DNA of 64,000 nt, from positions 22,795,725 through 22,859,724 of the forward strand of contig NC_089318.1 in assembly GCF_036669915.1 (NCBI RefSeq), read 5' to 3'. The number at the start of each line of letters is the position of its first letter. Within the stretch, counting starts at the first letter, position 1. The translations under genes were made by a program, and so were the position numbers. The notes under the pieces were generated by a model that did no database searches, was not told the origin of the DNA, and saw nothing but the letters and a program-made list of their open reading frames with translations. Origin of the DNA: Pocillopora verrucosa. Its lineage: Eukaryota; Cnidaria; Anthozoa; Scleractinia; Pocilloporidae. Of this stretch, positions 12,125 to 20,746 are shown one piece after another.

Positions 12125-12615
12125 TCAGTTGAGACGTTTTTGCTTTGCATCACTGTAAAGAGCGTTATTTGCCAACTGAAATACTTTATCAGCGTGTTTC
12201 TTGCAGCCCTCGTCACAATCTCTTGGTATGTTAATGGCAATGTTCACCTGATGATGGCTTTCCTGTCGCTGCTCGTTAATTTTAACCTTTTGATAATTCA
12301 CTCCAAACGAAGGGATGCCGCTGTTTTGAAACCTTAGATTTAATCCAAAGCTTCTGATTTGCTTGTTCGATTGCTTTTTTCCGTTTTTACGTCTTGCGCT
12401 ATTTCACGAGCAAATCTTTTTTCTGTGTACGAGTTTTTCCTGGATTGTAGATAACTTGCTTCGTTCCAGGATCAAACATTGCAGGCACAAGCTCACAAGA
12501 CGCCATTAGAACCCTTCCTTGTCTGAAAACGCATAGAAGAAGAACAATTTTAAACCAGCAAAACTCAGAAAGCGAAGCAGGAGCCATTGCTGGGAATTAG
12601 TTGTAGCAGTGAGAC
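12125..12615 (-). pseudogene. Small secreted-type protein of unknown family, unit 1 copy (truncated)
   Basis: A pyrimidine-rich acceptor (TTTCTGTTTTCAG) on the minus strand precedes an ATG at 12,587. The frame starts MAPASLSEFCWFKIVLLLC, which looks like a signal peptide, and continues with a DPGTKQVIYNPG motif. It stops early (after KDLLVK) because one base is missing relative to unit 2, where the same frame runs on for about 90 residues (45,870-46,362). The aligned ancestral stop is at 12,125. The family is not recognised. The head is intact here and the tail is broken, the reverse of unit 2. Confidence 0.6.
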
Positions 12616-12649
12616 CTGAAAACAGAAAGTAATTTACACAAGATCTGTT

Positions 12650-12900
12650 GCGTGACCTTGATAAACCGGAAACGGCTCTTCAGGGAAGCTTCCCAGTGAG
12701 GAAAAACAAGAGAACACCGCCTTCATGTATGCTATGCATAGGGTAAAAACCCATTTCTTTGCGCTCAAACCCTTTGCAACAACCTGCTCTGTCAAATCAA
12801 GGCGAGGATGAGTCCCGGAGATGCCAGGGAAACCCTTCCTTGATCTATAGACACAGAATACGGACGGTTTCCAATCCGACATTGTCCGGAAAGTGCTGTA
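12650..12900 (-). pseudogene. Degenerate upstream duplicate of the small secreted-type gene, unit 1
   Basis: Minus-strand fragments here and at 46,400-46,620 resemble the exon just downstream: VYRSRKGFPG and LDLTEQVVAKG correspond to VFRQGRVLMA and DPGTKQVIYNPG. This suggests an older tandem duplication of the minus-strand gene inside each module. Frames are broken and no full product can be read. Confidence 0.45.
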
Positions 12901-13240
12901 ACAGCGTGAATACAGAATCAAAGCAATTCATGGAATCTGCGTAAAAACTGTTGAGTGACGTTTGATAAACGAGAAGCTTAGTAATAGGCTGGATAGGTAC
13001 GGGATTTTTTCCCAGAAATAACACAAAGAAGTGTTTAACCCCACGAACCAGCTGTTGCTCATCTTTTTTTTCGAGTCAAACTTTTAAAGAAAAGCTTGTA
13101 TGATGCCAGTGAGATTCATCCTGGTATAGAAATTCAAAGAATGAGAATGATTTTAAACCAAAAAAATTCAGCGAGGGAAAGCAATTCGTAGAGTTTACGT
13201 AATATCTGTTGCGTGACCTTTGATAGAAAAAAGCGGAAGC

Positions 13241-13290
13241 TGAGTCATTTTCACCCAGTGGGAATTTTCCATGAAGTGAGAGTGTAAAAG
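13241..13290 (+). promoter_or_regulatory. AP-1 plus kappaB promoter of the KDEL peptide gene, unit 1
   Basis: TGAGTCA (13,241-13,247) is a perfect AP-1 site. GGAATTTTCC (13,261-13,270, preceded by a further G) fits the NF-kappaB GGRRNNYYCC consensus. A TATA-like TGTAAAAG follows at about 13,283. Order and spacing (20 bases AP-1 to kappaB, 22 from kappaB to the TATA position) are identical in unit 2 (46,993-47,040), where the last element is a proper TATAAA. The coding start lies about 80 bases downstream. Confidence 0.55.
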
Positions 13291-13364
13291 TTCAATAATA
13301 AATTATGAAAAACACTTTCTTCGAATAGAAACCTCTTCCTCTACTCAGTCACATTTACTACAAG

Positions 13365-13811
13365 ATGAGGAAATCTACTTGGGTTCTACTCATGATCATC
13401 TGTTTGATTGTGATCGCTTGTGCACCAGACGAGAGTTCCGGTTTCGTTCGCAGAGCTCTAAAGAAGGTAGAAAAAACTGTGAGAAAAGTCGTCTTCAAAC
13501 CAGTGAAAAAAGTCTTCAAGGAGGTGGTAGAAAAACCAGTTAAGTCTGTGTTAAGAGCCGTAGGACTCAAGAAGGTTCGTAAGACATACAGAGAATTCCA
13601 AAAAGAGGTGGTCCATTCTCGAGTGACTTTCACTTAAGATTCCTACCAAGTTGAGAAAATCAACCCGTGCCCTAACGGACAACATGATCTACTGAAAACA
13701 GAGCAGCCAGTTGAGACTCACTTTGAAGACAACGTGGTCATTATACAGAACAGTTATTGCCGAAAATGCGGACAGCATTTCTTCCACACAAAACATAAGG
13801 ATGAGCTTTAA
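13365..13811 (+). pseudogene. Secretory basic peptide with Cys/His tail and C-terminal KDEL, unit 1 (nonsense mutation)
   Basis: An ATG opens a clear signal peptide (MRKSTWVLLMIICLIVIACA). Residues 27-80 are strongly basic with a repeating Lys/Val pattern (for example KKVFKEVVEKPVKSVLRAV), which could form an amphipathic helix. Codon 91 is TAA where unit 2 has GAA. Past the stop the frame continues for 57 codons with CPNG, CRKCGQHFFHTKH and a final KDEL before TAA at 13,809. Two Cys-containing motifs and several His suggest metal binding, and KDEL suggests retention in the ER. The truncated 90-residue product would still carry the signal and basic region. No family is recognised; an antimicrobial-type role is inference only. 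Confidence 0.7.
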
Positions 13812-15590
13812 AACGCAAGACTGAACTTTAAACCAGCGGGACATTCGTCATGAATTAAATCAAGAATGAAATGTTGTTAATTATTTCGTTATCTCCGAAG
13901 AGCTGGAAATTGTTCACTGAGTGTCATTAAAAAATAAATAGCAACCTCTGTTCGTTAAAAATACATTAATTCCAATTCCTTTTTTTTTCTGACAACTCGT
14001 ACTTGCGATTAACTAGAATTTGAATAAATTCCAGTTCGTTAACTTTTTCGGATCGTTAAGATGTCATGGACTTTTTTATCATACTTATTAATATAGGAGC
14101 CTTTGCGTCCACAATTCTTTCTTTTTTCCTGGAAAAACTGTAAGAACATCGCTCTTGTATCGGTCGATGTACTATTAATGAAGATTGTGTAACTCTTAAG
14201 TTTATAACTTCTCGGTAGCCTGCAAATTGTCCCCCATTGTCTCTGTACAAGCCAAGTGAGGCACACAGTTAGAATATTCAGCCTAGCTATATCGTTTTGG
14301 CTCCCATCGCAGTTTTGCAGCTTTTTAAGAAAGCTGCAATGCAATGTCCTGCAATGAGAATTGATGCACACTACTGATCAATGGTCTGGAATATTTCTTT
14401 ACAGTTCTACGCTCAGCCTGACTCAGGTCAGCTGTTGGTATTGAGAAGCGATGGCCTGTGTAAGGAGCGGTTGTAATACAGGACTTAGTGCAGTAACTTG
14501 GTTGATTTGACCGAGCGTCATAAAAAAACCATTCCTGTCGCCATTCCACATTTCGAACAAACTGTTACGGCACTTTTGATTGACAGCCGTTTAGATATCT
14601 CCACTGACCCACGGTCTTTGCTTGAAGAAACAGTTATTCCAAGAAGTCTGCTATTTTTTATTGTGATCCATATGACGGAAATGTGCAGAAATTGTCGCGA
14701 CGCCGAATCCCTCTTCGCGGAAGTCATGTCGATGACTCGGGCAGCTGTATGTCGTCTCCAGAACAAGAAAAAGGAGAAAGAATTTGCGTAGCACTTGATA
14801 TCCGATCATGATTATTAGTCAGTCGAAAACCTTTGCTATTCCGGGGCGGACCCGTTCCTACCACGAAGTCGAGATAAGTCCTCTAAGACTTCAATGCCAT
14901 AAATAGTGAACTACGGTCCTGCGCAAACGAAAGGAAATCAGTTAGTAAGGTGAACTAAGAGTAAAGTTCACCTAAAGAGAAATTTCTCGGAACGGTCAGT
15001 CTCCAATCATGTATAGTTGATTGTGTTACTTATCTTCGCCTTCTGCGACCCCAGTCACTCAAGCGTTTTCCTGTCGAGTGTAGCATGCAGGGCCGTGGCT
15101 TTACCGCTACATCGTGGTGTAAAGGGTCCATGAAATGCGATCGGCCCCGTCCCTTTTCCGGTCAACGCGCGCAGGAGTAATTCTCAATAACTGCGACCAG
15201 GTGTTAACTGGGAACCGCGAACAGTGTAGCTCTGCAAGAGTCGGCGGTCTCTCGCGTACTTGGCCCCGCCCCCACCCCCTCCCTCTCCTATTCCCCCCCC
15301 CCCCCCCTCCACAGCAACCGGAAAAGAAAACGCCTGACTTCAGGTTAGTTACTCCGAATTCCCGAGATCTGAAATTTTAAAAGAATTATAGCATAACAAC
15401 ACAAAATTTAAGTATCACCATGTTGTTCCACCCTTTCAAAACCTTTTTTTAAAACAGTTCTCTATTTCTTTCCTTGTTCCTATTTTCATGATCACAGATT
15501 TTTTCCACTGAATTTCTAGTCTCTTTGCATCCATTTTACTCCTTATGAGAAAAGAAGAAATAGAGAGCTGACTAAAGTATATGTACAGTA
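13812..15590 (+). other. Intergenic stretch between KDEL gene and the multi-exon gene, unit 1
   Basis: Homologous to about 47,561-48,912. About 430 bp (about 14,560-14,990) is absent from unit 2. It contains much of a 97-codon frame (14,498-14,791, ending near CRNCRDAESLFAEVM) that has no visible partner in unit 2 and is not convincing as a gene. A C-rich tract sits at about 15,292-15,308 in both units (48,616-48,628). Confidence 0.5.
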
Positions 15591-15594
15591 AATC

Positions 15595-15641
15595 ATGGAG
15601 ACACTTAACATTTTGGACGAAACCATTCGACTCGGAGACCA
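15595..15641 (+). CDS. Candidate first coding exon of an unknown multi-exon gene, unit 1
   Basis: ATG starts METLNILDETIRLGDQ and runs directly into a perfect GTAAGT donor at 15,642. The identical exon and donor occur in unit 2 (48,916-48,962). The next exons of unit 2 are missing here because of a 1.25-kb deletion, so in unit 1 the gene is incomplete. The function is unknown. Confidence 0.45.
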
Positions 15642-15731
15642 GTAAGTCGGGCGGGAAAAGTTAACAATTAACCACAACTCAAACCTCAGGACAAATTATT
15701 TGATCACCGATATTCAAGTGTTAGAAACTTA

Positions 15732-15841
15732 GAGTGGAATTCCAATTCTGTCTGTAATCATACTTGTGATAAACAAAATCGTACGACCGCGAAGAGGGAG
15801 TCCGATTTGTTAATCACGAGAGTGATTACAGACAGAATTGG
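15732..15841. mobile_element. Hairpin MITE-like element
   Basis: CAATTCTGTCTGTAATCA near 15,743 is repeated inverted as TGATTACAGACAGAATTG near 15,823, giving a hairpin of about 100 bp, with a short tail beyond. Unit 2 holds only the left arm and tail (from about 50,299), the right arm being deleted. The left edge GAGTGG is also the breakpoint of the unit 1 deletion. Confidence 0.55.
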
Positions 15842-16218
15842 ACGACACGAAGTCCTGTTACAACTTAATCAAAACTATGACAGAATTTGAGAAAGAAACT
15901 ATAAATGAATTACACGTTTTCATAAGAAAAATTAGCTCGGCGAAATGCGAGACAACAGCGCGCGCAATGACGCGTCCTGTCCACTTACAAAGGCATGACG
16001 TATTAATTGTTCCTTTAACTGTCCTATTACATTGTCTAATTACAAGCATAACGCGCGCTCTATCCTATTAATGCTCAAATCGAGCAGATGATAACCAATC
16101 ACATTCAAGAATTTTGTTGTAGTTTTGATTGAGCCCCTAAATTTGTTCAGACTGGTGATCCTTGGGTAATCAACCGATTTCTAACAAAACTTGATAATAC
16201 CAACTTTTTTCTTCACAG
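15842..16218 (+). other. Non-coding, unit 1-specific intron sequence
   Basis: About 300 bp (about 15,898-16,198) has no partner in unit 2, where TGACAGAATTTG is followed almost at once by the acceptor. Frames here are short and on both strands overlap each other; no gene is supported. It is bounded on the right by a good acceptor (TTTTTTCTTCACAG). Confidence 0.45.
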
Positions 16219-16586
16219 ATCACAATCCCAGAAGGAAATGATAACGATTCGGAGAATGTTGACAAATTATGTTCTGACGGAATGGCTTCCACAGCTCTCG
16301 AGTCAACCCATTCAAATACAGAAGAGCCTAGCATAGAAACTTCCTCTTTCCAGACTGACCAATTGGAAGTGGCGTCCGCAAATGCATCAAGTAATGCACA
16401 GATGACTCCGAAAAGATGCCAGTCAAAAGAGCGTCCCTGAGGTGTAGTCAGAAAAAATTGTCTACTTTAAAGAAGACAAGGAAATCATTAGCATTTGGGA
16501 GGAAGGAGAATGAAATTAACGGATCGAGGAAACCGCTGACCTTGGAAAATCGACAGCTGAAGTTGCAGGCCTTAACTTCAATCAAG
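16219..16586 (+). pseudogene. Exon of unknown multi-exon gene, unit 1 (frameshifted)
   Basis: It starts after a strong acceptor, reads ITIPEGNDNDSENVDKLCSD, and is Ser/Thr-rich and acidic. A two-base insertion near 16,413 relative to unit 2 (CCGAAAAGATG against CCAAAGATG) moves the frame; the shifted frame is Lys/Arg-rich and runs open to a GTAACT donor at 16,587. The unit 2 equivalent is 50,440-50,679. It may encode an intrinsically disordered, possibly nuclear, protein, but no domain is recognised. Confidence 0.5.
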
Positions 16587-17086
16587 GTAACTAATGCCTG
16601 GATATCTTTTGGTGAGAACCATATAATTATTGGAAAGGGGTTTAATTGCAATCAAAGCAGTTGTTTGAAAATCTAAGGAACCATGCGATGTAAAGCAGTA
16701 TGCCCAAATTCTCAAAACCAGTCTGGTATTTCGTTGGTTTTTCTTCACTGCAGTCTAGAACTGAATTGGTAAACTTGCGTCATCCTCTCAGACTGTAACA
16801 TTCAGCACTGAAACCAATCGTGATTGTCTATATGTACTAAGCTTGGCAACTTTTTTATTTTATTGGAGACGCGTCTGACAGAAACGCGTAAGCATAAAAG
16901 TTATGATAGACTTTCACAAGGTACATGTAGGGCAAATTCCAACAGGAAGAACACTGGAGCGTTAAGTTTATCGACGATCTATCTTACCTGAGCGCTGAAA
17001 AATCTTGCAAAGAAGTTTAACTTCATTACCAACTGATTATTTCCTTGTTATTTGGTGTAAAAAAACTGCTGTTTTCACTTTTAGAG

Positions 17087-17189
17087 GGATCTAAAATCGA
17101 AAACAGCGGGAATCCACTTCAGAAGGAACGAAGGCGGATAGCAGACGAAGAAAGGCTGTCACCTCTAAAAGGATTTATTTCCCTCAAAG
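17087..17189 (+). CDS. Candidate further exon of unknown gene, unit 1 only
   Basis: Bounded by an AG acceptor after TTTTCACTTTTAGAG and a GTAACA donor. It is open in the phase that continues the previous exon (phase 0), giving GSKIENSGNPLQKERRRIAD and then a basic stretch. No homologous exon is seen in unit 2, where the sequence diverges from about 50,726. Confidence 0.35.
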
Positions 17190-18504
17190 GTAACAATCGA
17201 TTGTGCAAACTTACGCTTTATCGAGGTTCTTTCTTTCAGTGGTCTCTACATCCGGGGAATGAAATCTTAACAAGCTTTAAGAGCTTGGCAGGTAATTAGT
17301 GTTAACAACTGGGTTGAAAACGTAAATTAGCCACCGTAAAGGGTAAAAAAGCTGACGTTTCGAGCGTTAGCCCTTCGTCAGAGCTTGCCCATCATAAAAG
17401 TCTCCTGCTAGGCTTTGAACAGCTCCATCCCTTACCATTCCCTCCCCCCCTCCCAAACTTTTTGTTTCAGGTTTACAAACGTTTCGTTTCGAGTGAGCCG
17501 TCTTTAAAGCGTATCGCTCTTGAAATACCCCCGCACCGACGGTGCAACACAATTTCTTTAGATTTTCAAATACATGTAAAGGAAGCGATAGCATTTACTA
17601 TAAATTTGACAACACTGCCCTCGTTAGTGAGTACTGAAGGCCTCCTTTCTAAGCACCGGTATTTCTACTGTTTGCAGTTTTGTACGCCGGTTATATAACT
17701 GGTAAAAATTAATCAAGTGCAATTTTCATTTTTAGGTTTACTAGGGAATGATTCAACCGAACAGAACTGATGAATAAGTCTAGTTTTTCCCTTTACTCCA
17801 GTGTTGCCTTAAGTAAGAATTACTTGATGAATTACTTGAAAGAACATTGCTATTGAATATTACAACAAACATAGATACTCTCTCTCTTTTGACATTGTTC
17901 TTGGATTTATAAAGTTAATTCTGACAGTGAAACAATAGAGATATCTGTAAATCATTTATTTGTTTCGCCTCAAGCAAATACATATGTTTTGTAACGGAGA
18001 CACGCGTCTTGCATCAATTTGATAATTAATTTTTGGTTTAAATTCGAGCCTTCTCATTAACCAAACGCATAGTTCAACTTCAAATAAAACCAAAAGAATA
18101 TGAACTGATATTCTTTAGATAAAACCATTACTGAGTGCAGTCAGAAGCACACAAAAACAAACTCATAGAGGTACAAATAAACAATGTTCTCTTTGTAATA
18201 ATCCCTTTATTCGATGGCTCATCGATCGATTTAGGATTTTAATTAATTTGTAATCACACGTTTTCGAATACAATTTGCACTTTTTCAAAACATATACAAG
18301 TCAGTTATATTTATCTCAAACTGCAAAGAAAATTGATGGACTCCGATAATGAGAAGAGTCGAAATTAAAGGCATTCAGTCACGCCGCAGTTGACGCCGAG
18401 AGTGTTTTGGCTAGCGATACCACGATGAATATCCAGTTTAAAAATTGTCTCACCAATCATAAGGGAGCTGTTTTCTCTATATGATTAGCAGAGGCCTTGC
18501 ACAG
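17190..18504 (+). other. Unit 1 stretch where the lectin signal/PAN exon is missing
   Basis: Unit 2 has its signal-peptide/PAN exon in the equivalent interval (51,127-51,503). Here that exon is absent; homology with unit 2 resumes at about 17,895 (unit 2 about 51,700). A frame at 17,471-17,698 follows an acceptor-like TTTGTTTCAG but its phase does not fit the previous exon, so I do not call it. Confidence 0.5.
17357..17381 (-). ncRNA. Hammerhead-ribozyme-like core from a repeat
   Basis: On the minus strand the sequence reads CUGACGA, then a stem GGGC/GCUC (one G-U pair) around a UAA-type loop, then GAAAC. These are the invariant CUGANGA and GAAA blocks of the hammerhead core, as found in Penelope-like retroelement ends. 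I could not place a stem III and cleavage site, so activity is doubtful. It is not present in unit 2. Confidence 0.35.
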
Positions 18505-20106
18505 AGAATCCTTGTAAAAATGGCGGGTCCTGCTTCCCAACTTTCAATGAGGAGGAATACAGCTGCAATTGCGCCTCAGGATACAGTGGGAAACGTTGTG
18601 AGATGGGTGAGTTAAAAGCGTGGAAAATTGTGGGTGTTGTCAAAATTCAGTGGGGTTCATCACAGCAACAAAGTGAATATTAATCAAAGGCACTAAAATA
18701 TTCCTTAATTTCAACTGACCCAAGCAAACACGCACACGTTTGCAGTTAAAGGATTATAAGCTTCATACCCAGCTTAGGGCATTTAAAGGATGTAATTTTC
18801 TTAATCTCTTCTGCAGCAATTATTTTTTGTTATCTCGGACCTTGAGGTAAAGGATAATGATCCCCTGTTATCTTCCTTAGATGCGATATAATCCATAGGG
18901 GTTACAACCAACCCCTCCCCTCCCCCTACTTTAATCACAGCATTTTAACAGGTTTCTCTCGTAATTCGCCCAGCTAGCACTTTCTTATGCTCCTGGTTTG
19001 CGGTATTATACCCAAGATAAAAACACGAAAACCCTACTTAGAAATCAAAATTGCAATTTTTCATCCTGTTCCAGACGTTCAGTGAGTAACATGAGGCGCG
19101 ATAGCAAACGGCGCGATTTAATCTCAGAAGGGTATTCGATAGATCCTACGGTGTAACTGTAACCACTACCGCTTGGCCGTGGAAGGTCTGGGTACGAGAC
19201 TACCGTGCGATAGTAGCCAAGAAGTGAAAAAAAGAGGGAGGCTTTGGTCGGATCGCTTAATGAACCCGACCGAGTCCTTTCTCGTTTTAAGCTCTAACAC
19301 TGCTGGGACCTGCTATCGCGGCTGATTTCACCACAGGGAGCCCAGGCTCTCTACAAGAGGGTAATAGGGGAGTTGAGACTCATTGCTATGGGGACAGGTT
19401 TCTCATTCCACTACTGCTTGTTGAGAGCCCAGCTAAAACTCGGTGAAATGGCCTGAAATCACTACCAGAGAAGGAACATAACACAAACAAAAACAAAAAA
19501 AATTACATGAAGATTAGAGTTTATTTGCTTCATTATCTACAGAGTTACGGAGCAGAGGATTGAACTAAGGGAGAGCTTGGGTACCCTGTGCTTTCACAGC
19601 GTTTATCCCGCCGAATGCCTGGAACAAGTTACACACCCCTCAATAAGGATTCCAGTGCACATTACAAAATGAAAAATTAATAGATAAATAAATAGCTTGA
19701 ATAACAAAGATTGAAAATGAGAAATAAAACTAACTCCTTCATAATGAATTGAGCAATGCTGAGCCATCAAAAATTTTGAATGGTTAATTCTGCTTTGACA
19801 CAGATGCCAACAACTTTTTCAACAGGTCACCTTTTAATCTGCGAGGGTGAATCTGGCCAACTGAGATGCAACAAAGAGGGAAAGATAAACGTTCTGTCTG
19901 CAAACTATGGCAGGCTAGACTCTCACTCATGTCCTCACTGGATGACTACTGACACCAACTGCCACTCAGGGAATTCTCTTTCTCAAGTGCAGCAAATCTG
20001 CCAAAGTAATTCTACCTGTGAGCTGGAAGCAACTAATGTGTTTTTTGGAGGTAATCCATGCATGGGAACATATAAGTATCTATTTGTTGAATATCAATGT
20101 CAATGA
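18505..20106 (+). pseudogene. EGF-SUEL lectin remnant, unit 1 (no signal/PAN exon)
   Basis: Exon 18,505-18,606 encodes a full EGF-like module (NPCKNGGSC through GYSGKRCEM, six Cys) and ends at a GTGAGT donor in phase 1. Exon 19,826-20,106 starts after CTTTTTCAACAG in the matching phase and encodes a SUEL-type galactose-binding lectin domain: CEGESGQLRC, ANYGRLDS, FFGGNPCMGTYKYLFVEYQC, then TGA. This copy has three extra codons (VQQ, by SLSQ) relative to unit 2. Without an upstream secretion exon it would not make a secreted lectin, unless an unseen exon exists. Confidence 0.7.
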
Positions 20107-20135
20107 CACTTGACGTTCAGAAAATTTAAGGTAAC

Positions 20136-20348
20136 TTAACCCTTAAAGTCTTAAGATCTGACTCTTAACTCTCCCCTCCAACTACTACACAGGTCCTTGA
20201 AAATAAATCATGAGAATTTGGTGGTAGATCAAGACTACTAACTCCTTTCTGATAACTTTGAGTATTTTCATCTCCAGTTGGCTGGATAATGTGTGGATGT
20301 TACAGGGAGAAGTTACATGTTAATCACTGATGGGAGTTAAAGGGTTAA
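20136..20348. mobile_element. MITE with TTAACCC termini, unit 1, first
   Basis: It begins TTAACCCTTAAAGTC and ends GGGAGTTAAAGGGTTAA, imperfect terminal inverted repeats on a 213-bp non-coding body. A second related element follows at 20,391-20,604. The pair is also in unit 2 (53,935-54,147 and 54,190-54,405), so both insertions predate the duplication. Confidence 0.6.
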
Positions 20349-20390
20349 GAGACTTAATCTCAGACAATCCAAAGTCTGTAACTAAAGTCT

Positions 20391-20604
20391 TTAACCCTTT
20401 AAGCCCCCAAGATCTCATTTAGTAATTCTCCTTACTGTCTGCCACATAGTTCTTGTGATGTTAGTTTCAAGAATTTGTTATTGGATCAACTAATAATCCC
20501 CTAATTAATATTTCTCTTTATTCTCATTTCATGTCTGCTTTATATTGTATTGATGTTGTAAGGAGAAATTCTGTCTTGGTCACATATGGGAGTTCAAGGG
20601 TTAA
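20391..20604. mobile_element. MITE with TTAACCC termini, unit 1, second
   Basis: It starts TTAACCCTTTAAGCCCCC and ends GGGAGTTCAAGGGTTAA. Same family as the element just upstream, with little internal identity. Confidence 0.55.
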
Positions 20605-20649
20605 GGACATTAAAGATAATTATTTTGAACAGAGCAGCAGGCAACATGT

Positions 20650-20746
20650 TATCAAGTAGCCAGCAGAACTCTGGCAGTTGCCGGCTTGTTTTGAAACCCC
20701 TGCCTAATACTCTACAGCAGAGCTATCAACAGCAATATCTTTGCAC
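20650..20746. other. Junction between unit 1 and unit 2
   Basis: Homology with the end of unit 2 stops after GCAACATGTTA (about 20,651 and 54,452) and homology with the start of unit 3 begins at ATGAGCATATGTAAAT (about 20,748 and 55,019). The intervening 97 bases here are unrelated to the 570 bases at the unit 2/3 junction. Confidence 0.6.

Noticed and set aside
13358..13633. 91-codon minus-strand frame opposite the KDEL peptide gene
   Set aside because: It is the antisense shadow of the basic peptide frame, lacks its own promoter or domain, and the sense strand has a signal peptide, AP-1/kappaB promoter and a homologue in unit 2.
14498..14791. 97-codon frame with CRNCRDAESLF
   Set aside because: Most of it lies in a segment missing from unit 2 and there are no splice signals that would make it an exon of a neighbour; no domain is recognisable.
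19081..19240. GC-richer block in the lectin intron examined as a possible tRNA or other structured RNA
   Set aside because: No cloverleaf, no A/B box pair and no T-loop could be drawn. Its conservation is shared by the whole near-identical tract and so is not specific.
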